Shown: positions 24,125 to 32,412 of the stretch, in pieces
Numbering within the stretch: position 1 is the stretch's first letter
Layout of the letters: each line of letters starts with the position of its first letter
Assembly (NCBI RefSeq): GCF_036237315.1
Contig: NZ_CP108356.1
Coordinates: forward strand, 1,426,001-1,490,000
Length of the DNA stretch: 64,000 nucleotides
DNA from: Streptomyces sp. NBC_01351
GTDB taxonomy: Bacteria; Actinomycetota; Actinomycetes; Streptomycetales; Streptomycetaceae
Reading direction: 5' to 3'
The notes under the pieces: model-generated
What the model was told of the DNA's origin: nothing
The model's database searches: none
The model's input: only the letters and a program-made list of their open reading frames with translations
Made by a program: the position numbers and the translations under genes

Positions 24125-25960
24125 TTGAGGGAGATCACCGTCCCACCCGTCGTCACGGGTACGCCCGTCGGCGGGCTCGCCGACGTCGTGTTCCAGTACG
24201 CGCGGCAGGAGCCCGACCGGGTGGTGCTGGGCCGCAAGACCGACGGGGTCTGGCGCGACGTCACCTCCGGGGAGCTGGCCGCCGAGGTGCTCGCGCTCGC
24301 CAAGGGGCTGCTGGCTCAGGGGGTGGGGTTCGGGGACCGGGTCGCGCTCATGTGCCGCACGCGGTACGAGTGGACGCTCTTCGACTTCGCGCTGTGGGCG
24401 ATCGGCGCCCAGCCCGTCCCCGTCTATCCGAGCTCGTCCGCCGAGCAGGTCCAGTGGATCCTGTACGACTCCGCGTGCACGGCCTGCGTCGTGGAGGACG
24501 AGGACCAGGCGATGACGGTGGGCTCCGTCGTCGACGGGCTCCCCCTGCTGCGCCGGCTCTGGCAGCTGGACGCGGGCGCCGTCGAGGAGCTCCTCGCGGA
24601 CGGGGCCGGGGTCGCCGAGGACGTGGTGCACCGCCATCGCGGGGCCGTGACCCCCGACGCGACCGCCACCGTCATCTACACCTCCGGGACCACCGGCCGG
24701 CCCAAGGGGTGCGTGCTCACGCACGCCAACTTCATGTACGAGGCCGACACCATGGTCACCCGCTGGGAGTCGGTCTTCCAGGCCGGGCCGGGTGAGCGGC
24801 CGTCCACCCTGCTCTTCCTTCCGCTGGCCCACGTGTTCGGGCGGATGGTGGAGGTGGCCGCCGTCCGGGCGCGGGTCAAGCTCGGGCACCAACCCGTGCT
24901 GGCGGCGGCCGAGTTGCTGCCGGACCTGGCCGCGTTCCGGCCGACGTTCGTGCTCGGGGTCCCGCACGTGTTCGAGAAGGTCTTCGCGGCCGCTCGCCGC
25001 AAGGCCGAGGCGGAGGGCCGTCAGGGACCGTTCGACCGGGCGGTGGAGACGGCCGTCCGGTACGCGGAGGCGCGCGAGGCCAAGGCCTTCGGCACCGGGC
25101 CGGGACCCTCGGCCGGGCTGCGGATGGAGCACCAGCTCTTCGAGAAGCTCGTCTACGGCAAGGTCCGCGAGGCGCTGGGCGGCCGGGTGCGGCACGCCAT
25201 GTCGGGCGGGTCGGCGATGTCGCGCCGCCTCGGGCTGTTCTTCGACGGGGCCGGGATCACCGTCTTCGAGGGGTACGGGCTGACGGAGTCGTGCGCGGCG
25301 GCCACCGCGAATCCGCCGGGGGCGACGAAGTACGGCACGGTGGGCCGTCCCATCCCGGGCAGCACGGTGCACATCGCGGACGACGGGGAGGTCTGGCTGC
25401 ACGGCGGGCACGTCTTCGCCGGGTACCTGGGCGACCCCAAGGCGACGGAGGAGGTGCTGCGCGGCGGTTGGCTGGCGACCGGGGACCTGGGGCGGCTGGA
25501 CGAGGACGGCTACCTCACGATCACCGGGCGCAAGAAGGAGATCCTGGTGACCTCCAACGGCAAGAGCGTCGCCCCGACCGCGCTGGAGGAGCGGGTCCGT
25601 TCGCATCCGCTGGTCTCGCAGTGCGTGCTCGTGGGCAACGACCGGCCGCACATCGCGGCCCTGCTGACGCTGGACATGGAGGGGATCGCGCACTGGCTGT
25701 CGATGCGCGGCCGTCCGCAGCGGCCGGCGCGGGAGCTGGTGAACGACCCGGACCTGACGGCGGAGGTCCGGCGGGCGGTGGTGGCCGCCAACACCCTGGT
25801 CTCGCAGGCGGAGGCGATCCGCACCTTCCGGGTGCTGGCCGAGCAGTTCACGGAGGAGCGGGGGCTGCTGACCCCCTCCCTGAAGCTCAAGCGGCGGGCG
25901 ATCGAGAAGGCGTACGCGAAGGAGGTCTCGGCCCTCTACACGCAGGACAATCAAATCTGA
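24125..25960 (+). CDS. Long-chain acyl-CoA synthetase (AMP-binding)
   Basis: 611 residues from TTG at 24125, with GAGGAG 8 bases upstream; the open frame reaches back to 24047 without a site. The ATP/AMP signature YTSGTTGRPKG is at residues 185-195. FEGYGLTES and the ATGDLGRLDEDGYLTITGRKKE region mark the adenylate-forming core, and the final KLKRRAIEKAY contains the catalytic Lys-type helix. It activates long-chain fatty acids to acyl-CoA. Its stop codon is the first base triplet of an operator shared with the ABC cassette downstream, so both may respond to the same acyl or CoA-linked signal. Confidence 0.92.
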   Translation: MREITVPPVVTGTPVGGLADVVFQYARQEPDRVVLGRKTDGVWRDVTSGELAAEVLALAKGLLAQGVGFGDRVALMCRTRYEWTLFDFALWAIGAQPVPVYPSSSAEQVQWILYDSACTACVVEDEDQAMTVGSVVDGLPLLRRLWQLDAGAVEELLADGAGVAEDVVHRHRGAVTPDATATVIYTSGTTGRPKGCVLTHANFMYEADTMVTRWESVFQAGPGERPSTLLFLPLAHVFGRMVEVAAVRARVKLGHQPVLAAAELLPDLAAFRPTFVLGVPHVFEKVFAAARRKAEAEGRQGPFDRAVETAVRYAEAREAKAFGTGPGPSAGLRMEHQLFEKLVYGKVREALGGRVRHAMSGGSAMSRRLGLFFDGAGITVFEGYGLTESCAAATANPPGATKYGTVGRPIPGSTVHIADDGEVWLHGGHVFAGYLGDPKATEEVLRGGWLATGDLGRLDEDGYLTITGRKKEILVTSNGKSVAPTALEERVRSHPLVSQCVLVGNDRPHIAALLTLDMEGIAHWLSMRGRPQRPARELVNDPDLTAEVRRAVVAANTLVSQAEAIRTFRVLAEQFTEERGLLTPSLKLKRRAIEKAYAKEVSALYTQDNQI

Positions 25961-26017
25961 CGGCTCGTCACTTTGCTTGTGATTGATATTGACGGCCCGT
26001 CAGGTCGCGCACAGAAT
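25958..26017 (+). promoter_or_regulatory. Promoter of the ABC cassette with twin TGACGG-type operators
   Basis: Two near-identical palindromes, TGACGGCTCGTCA (25958-25970) and TGACGGCCCGTCA (25990-26002), lie 32 bases apart, about three helical turns. A promoter TTGACG-N17-CAGAAT spans 25989-26017, so the second operator covers its -35 box. The first overlaps the stop of the acyl-CoA synthetase gene. The short, fully palindromic form is typical of TetR-type operators, and occupancy should repress. The regulator gene is not in the window. Confidence 0.75.
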
Positions 26018-26048
26018 GCGGGGATTCCGACCGGAGGGGATCCCCGAC

Positions 26049-27317
26049 ATGTTGCGTCCGATCCGCACCCTGGCCGCCGCGGCAGCGGCGCTCGCACTCG
26101 TATCCGCCTGTAATTCCGCCTCCACCAACGGCAACTCCAAGGGAACCCAGGGCGACACCCCCGGCGACCGCCGCGGGGTGACCGCCGAGTCGATCAAGGT
26201 CGGCGGCATCGTGTCGATGACCAGCGCCAGCGGCTACAGCAAGAAGGACACCGATCTCGGCGCCAAGGCCCGCTACATGAGAGCCAATGCCGAGGGCGGC
26301 GTCAACGGCCGCAAGATCGAGTACCTCGGTGCCGAGGACGACGGCCAGGACCCGGCGAAGAACCTCAGCGCCGCCCGCAAGCTCGTCCAGCAGGACAAGG
26401 TCTTCGCCATCGCGCCCATGAGCTCGGTGACCTTCTCCGGGGCCGACTTCCTGGAGCAGGAGAAGGTCCCCACCTTCGGCTGGGGCGCCCTGCCCTCCTT
26501 CTGCGGCCCCAAGTACATCTACGGGTTCAACGGCTGCCTGGTCCCCACCCCCGGCGGCACCCTCAACCAGACCTGGCCCGAGGGCCTCGGCCAGGTCCTC
26601 GGCGGCGCCCAGGGCAAGTCGGTCGCGATCATCGCCAACGACAGCGACGCCGGGAAGTTCGGCATCCGGACCTTCCAGCAGGGCTTCGCCAGCGCCGGGT
26701 TCAAGGTGTCCTACGCCAAGGCCTCCGTGCCCGCCACGGCCGTCCCCAGCGACTGGTCGGCGTACGTCAAGGAGATCCTCGAAGGCGAGGGCGGCAAGGC
26801 GCCGGACGCCGTCGTCTCCGTCATGCAGACCCCCAACAACATCGGGCTGTTCACCGCGCTCAAGCGCGCCGGGTACAAGGGCGTGCTGTCCGACCCGACC
26901 GACTACGATCCCGGTCTGCTCGCCAAGGACGCCACCAAGCAGGCCCTCGACGGGGTGCACGTGCTGCTGCAGTTCCAGCCCTTCGAGTCGACGGACCCGC
27001 AGATGGCCCAGTTCAAGGCCGACATCAAGGCCGCGGCCGGCGGCCAGGACGTGCCGCTCAACATGCACATGCTGACCGGCTACATGTCGGCCGACCTGTT
27101 CGTGTCCATGGCACAGAAGGCGGGCAAGGACCTGACCGTCGAGTCCTTCCAGGCCGCCGCGCAGAAGTTCTCCGACACCGGCACCCTCGTCGGCGACCGG
27201 GCGGAGCCCAAGGGGCAGAAGGACAGCTTCGGCTGCGGGGCGCTCGTACAGCTGAAGAACGGCGCGTACGAGGTCTCCGTACCGTTCAAGTGCTACGAGC
27301 CCATCCCCTTCAAGTAG
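26049..27317 (+). CDS. ABC transporter substrate-binding lipoprotein (branched-chain amino acid type)
   Basis: 422 residues from ATG at 26049 with GGAGGGG 9 bases upstream. The N-terminus is a lipoprotein signal (basic RPIR, an Ala-rich core, lipobox VSAC with Cys21). The mature protein has the periplasmic-binding type I fold of LivK/amide-binding proteins (IKVGGIVSMTSASG, GAKARYMRANAEGGVNGRK). It would be anchored outside the membrane and deliver ligand to the fused permease that follows 15 bases after the stop. The ligand could be a branched-chain amino acid, amide, urea or other small organic compound. Confidence 0.93.
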   Translation: MLRPIRTLAAAAAALALVSACNSASTNGNSKGTQGDTPGDRRGVTAESIKVGGIVSMTSASGYSKKDTDLGAKARYMRANAEGGVNGRKIEYLGAEDDGQDPAKNLSAARKLVQQDKVFAIAPMSSVTFSGADFLEQEKVPTFGWGALPSFCGPKYIYGFNGCLVPTPGGTLNQTWPEGLGQVLGGAQGKSVAIIANDSDAGKFGIRTFQQGFASAGFKVSYAKASVPATAVPSDWSAYVKEILEGEGGKAPDAVVSVMQTPNNIGLFTALKRAGYKGVLSDPTDYDPGLLAKDATKQALDGVHVLLQFQPFESTDPQMAQFKADIKAAAGGQDVPLNMHMLTGYMSADLFVSMAQKAGKDLTVESFQAAAQKFSDTGTLVGDRAEPKGQKDSFGCGALVQLKNGAYEVSVPFKCYEPIPFK

Positions 27318-27332
27318 GGGCGGGGCAAGGCT

Positions 27333-30221
27333 ATGGGTGATCTGCTCGTCTTCGTACTGAGCGGCCTGGTCTCCGGCGCCCTGTACGCACTGCTCGCCAC
27401 CGGGCTGGTGCTGTCGTACTCGGCGTCCGGGCTGTTCAACTTCGCGCACGGGGCCACCGCCTACCTGTGCGCCCTGACCTTCTACGAGCTGCACTCGGGC
27501 CTGGGCTGGCCCGCGGTGCCGGCGGCGCTGCTGGTGGTGTTCGTCCTGGCCCCGGCCCTCGGGTGGGGGCTGGACCGGCTGATGTTCCGGCGGCTCGCGC
27601 GGGTCGGCGAGACGGCGCAGATCGTGGCCACCATCGGACTGCTGGTGGCCCTGCCCGCCGCCGGGCTGTGGGTGGTGGAGCTGCTGGAGGACGCGGGCGC
27701 GCCCGTGAAACCCGCCGAGAACCAGTTCGGGCTGCCGGGGGTGGGGCCGAGCCCCGCGAAGTCCTGGCAGCTCGCGGACGGGGTCGGCATCGACTCCGAC
27801 CAGCTGATCACCTGGGTGGTGACCGCGGTGGTGGCGGTGGCCCTGTGGGTGCTGCTGCGGCACACCAGGCTCGGGCTGCAGCTGCGGGCCGCCGTCGACA
27901 ACCGCTCGCTGACCGAGCTGCGCGGGATCAGCGCCGACCGGCTGTCGTCGGTCGCGTGGATGATCGCGTCGGGGCTGGCCGGGCTGGCGGGCGTGCTGGC
28001 GACCCCGCTGCTGGGGCTGTCGGCGCACGATTTCACGCTGTTCCTGTTCGTCTCGGCTACGGCGGCGGTCATCGGGCGCTTCGCGTCCGTGCCGCTCGCC
28101 TTCGCGGGCGGGCTCGGGCTCGGGGTCCTGCAGAACCTGGTCGCCGGGTACGCGTCCTTCGCCGAGTCCATCACCGGCTTCCGGACGGCCGTGCCCTTCC
28201 TCATCCTGTTCGGCGGACTGCTGGTGCTGACCCGCCGGGCCCGCACGGCAGGGGTCGCGGCCGTGGACGCGCCGCCGGTGGACCACCTGGCGGGGGCCTC
28301 GTGGGGGCGTCGGTGGGGGGTGTGGGCCGTGGGCGCCGGGCTGTTGTGCGTCGCCTTCTACACCGTGACCACCCCGTTCTGGAGCGGACTGCTGGCACAG
28401 GGGCTCGCCATCGCGCTGGTGTTCATGTCCTTCACCGTGGTGACGGGGCTCGGGGCGATGGTCTCCCTCGCGCAGGGCACCTTCGTGACGGGGGCCGCGC
28501 TGGTGGCCGGCCTCCTGATGAGCCGCGGCTGGCCGTTCGTGGCGGCGCTGGCAGTGGGCACGTGCGTGGCCGCGCTGCTGGGGGCGCTGGTCGCCCTGCC
28601 GGCGCTGCGGCTGGGGGGCAGGACGCTGGCACTGGCCACCCTCGCGCTGGCGTTCCTGGCGGACCAGGTGCTGTTCCAGCTGCGGTGGCTGCGCAACGGC
28701 GACTCGGGGTGGTCGATCCCGCGACCGGTCTTCGGGCCGGTGGACCTGTCCGACGACCGGGCGCTGGGCGTGGCCCTGGTGATCCTGGTCGCGCTGGTCG
28801 CGGCCGGGCTGAGCGCGCTGCGGGACTCCCCCTCGGGGCGGGCGATGCTGGCGGTCCGCTCGGCGCCGGCGGCGGCGGTTGCCTCGGGGGTGTCCGTCCT
28901 GCGCACGAAGCTGCTGCTGTTCACGCTGTCGGCGGGGCTGGCGGGCTTCGGGGGCGTGATGTACGCCTCGTACAACACCCGGATCACGGCGACGGACTTC
29001 ACGGCGATGACGGGTCTGGTGTGGCTGGCGGTGGTGGTCGCCGCAGGGGTGCGGAGGCCGCAGTACGCGGTGGTGGCGGGGCTGGTGTTCGCGCTTGCTC
29101 CGCGGGTGCTGGCGGATTACGTGACGGAGTCGGCGCATCTGCCGGTGATTCTGTTCGGCCTGGCCGGGTTGGCCTTGGCCAACGATCCCGACGGGTACTG
29201 CGCGGCCGTGCCGGTGCGGCTCGCGAAGCGGCGGGCGGCGCTGGTCCCTGCGGGGCCCTCCCCCACCCCGCCCCTTCCCGAAACCGGGCTCCGCCCGGAC
29301 CCGTCGGGGGCTCCGGACCCGGACCCTCCCCCAGCTACCGCTGGGGGTACCCCCAGCGCCTCAAACGCCGGCGGGGCTGAATTTGCCCTGCGGGCAAACC
29401 AGCCGCGCCAGGCGGACGACACCGGCCAAGATCCAGCCCCTCCGGCGTTTGAGGAGTGGGGGTCCCCCCATGACGGAGTCTTGGGGGAGGGTCTGGGGCG
29501 GAGCCCCAGGAGCCCCGCAGGGGGTGCCCCGCCCGCCCTCGAGCTGCGCGGCGTAACGGCCGGGTACGACGGCGGGCTGGTGCTCCATGGGGTCGACCTC
29601 GTCGTAAGGGCCGGGGAAATCCTCGCCGTGCTCGGGCCCAACGGCGCCGGCAAGAGCACCGCCTGCCGGGTGGCCGCCGGGCTGCTGCCCGTCGAGAACG
29701 GGACCGTCCACGTACAAGGCCGGGACGCCACCCGCGACGGCGCCGTGCTGCGCTCGCGCGCCGGGGTGGTGCTCGCCCCCGAGGGGCGGGGGATCTTCCC
29801 CTCGCTCACCATCGAGGAGAATCTGGCCCTGTACCTCAAGGAGGCCGACGCCCGGGCCGCCGTGTACGACCGGTTCCCGCGGCTCGGGGAGCGGCGCGGG
29901 GTGCCCGCCGGGGCGCTGTCCGGCGGGGAGCAGCAGATGCTGGCGCTGGCCCCCCTGCTGCAGCTGCCGCCGCGGGTGCTCATCGCCGACGAGCCCTCGC
30001 TCGGCCTGGCCCCGCGCATCGTGGACGGGGTGTACGCGCTGCTCACCGAACTCCGCGACGCCGGGACCGCGCTGCTGCTGGTGGAGGAGAAGGCCGCGGA
30101 GATCCTCGGCATCGCCGACACCGTGGCCTACCTCTCGCAGGGCCGGGTCTCCTGGTGCGGCCCGCGGGCCGAGGTGGAGGAGGACCGGCTGACCGAGGCC
30201 TACCTGGGGATGGGGACGTGA
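27333..30221 (+). CDS. Fused LivH-LivM permease and LivF ATPase of a branched-chain amino acid type ABC transporter
   Basis: 962 residues. Residues 1-290 form a LivH-like permease (SGLVSGALYALLATGLVLSYS, then FNFAHGATAYL) and 315-620 a LivM-like permease (TGLGAMVSLAQGTFVTGAAL). Residues about 640-731 are a low-complexity linker. Residues 735-962 are a LivF-like ATPase with Walker A GPNGAGKST (about 768-776), signature LSGGEQQ (about 862) and Walker B LIADEPSLGL. HM permease fusions occur in actinobacteria; the ATPase fused in the same chain is unusual. The linker is encoded by an intergenic-type repeat whose full length happens to be an open frame. It is possible the ATPase is made separately from an internal start or by processing. 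The gene overlaps the second ATPase gene by 4 bases (GTGA). Confidence 0.85.
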   Translation: MGDLLVFVLSGLVSGALYALLATGLVLSYSASGLFNFAHGATAYLCALTFYELHSGLGWPAVPAALLVVFVLAPALGWGLDRLMFRRLARVGETAQIVATIGLLVALPAAGLWVVELLEDAGAPVKPAENQFGLPGVGPSPAKSWQLADGVGIDSDQLITWVVTAVVAVALWVLLRHTRLGLQLRAAVDNRSLTELRGISADRLSSVAWMIASGLAGLAGVLATPLLGLSAHDFTLFLFVSATAAVIGRFASVPLAFAGGLGLGVLQNLVAGYASFAESITGFRTAVPFLILFGGLLVLTRRARTAGVAAVDAPPVDHLAGASWGRRWGVWAVGAGLLCVAFYTVTTPFWSGLLAQGLAIALVFMSFTVVTGLGAMVSLAQGTFVTGAALVAGLLMSRGWPFVAALAVGTCVAALLGALVALPALRLGGRTLALATLALAFLADQVLFQLRWLRNGDSGWSIPRPVFGPVDLSDDRALGVALVILVALVAAGLSALRDSPSGRAMLAVRSAPAAAVASGVSVLRTKLLLFTLSAGLAGFGGVMYASYNTRITATDFTAMTGLVWLAVVVAAGVRRPQYAVVAGLVFALAPRVLADYVTESAHLPVILFGLAGLALANDPDGYCAAVPVRLAKRRAALVPAGPSPTPPLPETGLRPDPSGAPDPDPPPATAGGTPSASNAGGAEFALRANQPRQADDTGQDPAPPAFEEWGSPHDGVLGEGLGRSPRSPAGGAPPALELRGVTAGYDGGLVLHGVDLVVRAGEILAVLGPNGAGKSTACRVAAGLLPVENGTVHVQGRDATRDGAVLRSRAGVVLAPEGRGIFPSLTIEENLALYLKEADARAAVYDRFPRLGERRGVPAGALSGGEQQMLALAPLLQLPPRVLIADEPSLGLAPRIVDGVYALLTELRDAGTALLLVEEKAAEILGIADTVAYLSQGRVSWCGPRAEVEEDRLTEAYLGMGT
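29281..29524. repeat. CTCAAACGCCGG repeat, inverted pair, lying inside the ABC gene
   Basis: Two 21-bp arms (29359-29379 and 29434-29454) are inverted copies with one mismatch, starting CCTCAAACGCCGG. They flank GCCCTGCGGGC. Outside them lie CAGCTACCGCTG, GGGGGTACCCCC and a GGGGCGGAGCCCC hairpin. The same parts in the same order occur in true intergenic DNA at 60780-61004 and in half form at 23951. Here the whole block is translated in the transporter's frame. Confidence 0.85.
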
Positions 30222-31000
30222 GCGGAGGCAAGGGTGGTTACGTGCTGGAGGCCACCGGGGTCGGCGTGCGCTTCGGCGGGGTCAAGGCGCTGGCCGGGGT
30301 GGACCTCGGGATCAGGGCGGGCGAGGTGTGCGGGCTGATCGGGCCGAACGGGGCCGGGAAGACCACCCTGTTCGACGTCCTGTCCGGCATCCGGCGCCCC
30401 GACCAGGGCCGGTTGCTGCTGGACGGCGCCGACATCACCCGCCGCTCCCCCGTCTGGCGGGCCCGGCACGGCATGCGCCGGACCTTCCAGCGGCAGCAGC
30501 TGTTCGGGCAGCTCAGCGTGGCCGACAACGTGCTGGTCGCGCAGGAGTGGCGGGGCGGCGGGGGCGGGCTGCCCGCCGATCTGCTCGCCTCGCCGACCCG
30601 GCGCCGCAGGGAGCGGGAACGCCGGGCCCGCGGCGAGCGGGTGCTGGCGGACTGCGGGATCGGCGCGCTGGGGACGACGTACGCGGGCGGGCTGCCCGTC
30701 GGGCAGGCCCGCATGGTGGAGCTGGCGCGCGCGGTGGCCGATCCGCCGCGGGTGCTGCTGCTGGACGAGCCGGCGTCCGGCATGTCGGCGCCCGAGCGCG
30801 AGCAGCTCGCGAAGGTGGTGCGACGGCTGGCCGAGGAGGAGGGCTGCGCGGTGCTGCTGGTCGAGCACAACGTGGCCTTCGTGATGGATCTCTGCGCGCG
30901 TGTCGTCGTACTGGACCTCGGCTCGGTGCTCGCGGAGGGCACGGCGGCGGAGGTGCGGGCCGATCCGTCGGTACGGGAGGCCTACTTGGGGACGCGCTGA
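30218..31000 (+). CDS. ABC transporter ATP-binding protein (LivG type)
   Basis: 260 residues from GTG at 30218, overlapping the previous stop. Walker A GPNGAGKTT is at 41-49; Walker B is LLLDEPASGMS, followed by H-loop LLVEHNVAFVMD. The LivG insert region (MRRTFQRQQLFGQLSVADNVLVA) is typical. The signature motif, normally LSYGQQRR, reads LPVGQARM, so the Ser of LSxGQ is replaced by Pro. ATP is probably still hydrolysed at the site completed by the other ATPase's intact LSGGE. It works with the fused protein upstream as the second nucleotide-binding domain. Confidence 0.92.
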   Translation: MSGGKGGYVLEATGVGVRFGGVKALAGVDLGIRAGEVCGLIGPNGAGKTTLFDVLSGIRRPDQGRLLLDGADITRRSPVWRARHGMRRTFQRQQLFGQLSVADNVLVAQEWRGGGGGLPADLLASPTRRRRERERRARGERVLADCGIGALGTTYAGGLPVGQARMVELARAVADPPRVLLLDEPASGMSAPEREQLAKVVRRLAEEEGCAVLLVEHNVAFVMDLCARVVVLDLGSVLAEGTAAEVRADPSVREAYLGTR

Positions 31001-31048
31001 TCCGGGCGGCGGCAGGCGCCGCCGCCCGGGAACGCCTCGCGGGAATAC

Positions 31049-31084
31049 GTCGTACGGGGGGCCGGTTGTCGCCCCTCGTACGAC
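31049..31084. terminator. Hairpin between the ABC cassette and the aldo-keto reductase gene
   Basis: GTCGTACGGGGGG (31049-31061) and CCCCTCGTACGAC (31072-31084) form a 13-bp arm with one mismatch. It lies 49 bases after the LivG stop and 33 before the next GTG. It may end the ABC transcript or act as an operator for the reductase. Confidence 0.5.
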
Positions 31085-31116
31085 GCCGTACCGCCGACAC
31101 GAGGAAGCAACGACAC

Positions 31117-31965
31117 GTGAACCAGGTCCCCACCATCAAGCTCAACAACGGCACGCTCATGCCGCAGCTCGGCTTCGGCGTCTGGCAGGTCCCGGACGCG
31201 GAGGCGGAGCGGGCCGTCGGGACGGCCCTGGAGGCGGGCTACCGCAGCATCGACACCGCGTCCGTCTACGGCAACGAGGCGGGCACCGGCAAGGGCATCG
31301 CCGCTTCCGGGATCGCGCGCGAGGAGCTGTTCGTCACCACCAAGCTGTGGAACGGGCCTTCGCGGAAGTGGAAGCGGAGCGCGGTGCTGCGCGCCTTCGA
31401 CGACTCGCTGGCCAAGCTGGGACTCGACCACGTCGACCTGTACCTGATCCACTGGCCGCGCCCGATGCGCGACGACTTCGTCTCCATCTGGAAGACCTTC
31501 GAGGAGATCGCCGCGAGCGGTCGCGCCAAGGCCGTCGGCGTGTCGAACTTCCGTCCGGCGGACCTGGAGCGGATCGCCGCGGAGAGCCCGCTGGTCCCCG
31601 CGGTGAACCAGATCGAGCTGCACCCGCTGTTCCCGCAGGCCGAGCTGCGCGCCGTGCACGCCGAGCGCGGGATCGCGACCGAGGCCTGGTCCCCGCTGGG
31701 CCAGGGCAAGGAACTCCTCACCCTCCCGGCCGTCACCGAGATCGCCGCCAAGTACGGCCGCAGCGCCGCGCAGGTGGTGCTGCGCTGGCACCTGCAGCTC
31801 GGGAACGTCGTGATCCCGAAGTCCGTGACCCCCGCCCGGATCAGGGAGAACGCCGACGTCTTCGGCTTCGAGCTGGACGCGGCGGACGTCGCAGCGCTGG
31901 AGGCCCTGGGCGCGGGCGCGGCGGGCCGGCGGATCGGGCCGGACCCGGCCGTCTTCGACGTCTGA
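31117..31965 (+). CDS. Aldo/keto reductase
   Basis: 282 residues from GTG at 31117 with GAGGAAG upstream. The catalytic tetrad is complete: Asp46 and Tyr51 (SIDTASVYGNE), Lys76 (VTTKLW) and His112 (LIHWP). The C-terminal cofactor segment IPKSVTPARIREN is the standard NADPH 2'-phosphate-binding motif. It reduces aldehydes or ketones, in the 2,5-diketo-gluconate reductase-like (AKR5) group. Cytoplasmic. The ricin-like gene follows after 11 bases, likely in the same transcript. Confidence 0.95.
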   Translation: MNQVPTIKLNNGTLMPQLGFGVWQVPDAEAERAVGTALEAGYRSIDTASVYGNEAGTGKGIAASGIAREELFVTTKLWNGPSRKWKRSAVLRAFDDSLAKLGLDHVDLYLIHWPRPMRDDFVSIWKTFEEIAASGRAKAVGVSNFRPADLERIAAESPLVPAVNQIELHPLFPQAELRAVHAERGIATEAWSPLGQGKELLTLPAVTEIAAKYGRSAAQVVLRWHLQLGNVVIPKSVTPARIRENADVFGFELDAADVAALEALGAGAAGRRIGPDPAVFDV

Positions 31966-31976
31966 GGCGGGGGCAG

Positions 31977-32405
31977 GTGAACCTTTCCGAGGGGCTCTAC
32001 CGGATCCGCAACGTGGAGAGCGGGCTGGTCCTCCAGCTGGAGGGCGCCTCCCGGGTGCGGGTCGGCCCGGACGGGCCCCCCGCGCCCGTGGCGGCGCGCC
32101 GCTGGCGGATCGCGCCGGTGCACAGTGGCGGCGGGATCTTCCACGTGGTGAGCGAGGACAACGAGCGGCGGCTCGACGTGGCGAACGCCTCGACGGACAG
32201 CGGCGCCCGCGTGCAGGTGTGGCGGGCCAACGCCTTCGGCGCGCAGGAGTGGCTCGTCGAGGAGCACCTCGACGAGCCGGGCGTGGTCTCGCTGGTCGCG
32301 TGCATCAGTGACCTGCTGCTGGAGACCGACGAGGAGGGCCGGGTCCGGCAGGCCGAGGACACCGACTCCCCCTCCCAGTGGTGGCGGCTGGAGCCGGCCG
32401 GGTAG
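31977..32405 (+). CDS. RICIN-type beta-trefoil protein
   Basis: 142 residues from GTG at 31977 (GAGGCGGGGG precedes). It has no signal peptide and is almost entirely one beta-trefoil: GLYRIRNVESGLVLQLEG, then RLDVANASTDSGARVQVWR and WWRLEPAG. These are the QxW-like repeat positions of ricin-B lectins, though the exact QxW is replaced by variants such as AQEW and SQWW. It would bind carbohydrate in the cytoplasm or after non-classical export, or serve as a scaffold. The role is unknown. Confidence 0.78.
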   Translation: MNLSEGLYRIRNVESGLVLQLEGASRVRVGPDGPPAPVAARRWRIAPVHSGGGIFHVVSEDNERRLDVANASTDSGARVQVWRANAFGAQEWLVEEHLDEPGVVSLVACISDLLLETDEEGRVRQAEDTDSPSQWWRLEPAG

Positions 32406-32412
32406 CACCGGG

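Noticed and set aside
25968..29138. A 1056-codon open frame on the minus strand
   Set aside because: Mirror frame of the ABC substrate-binding and permease genes; composition is charged low complexity with no motif.
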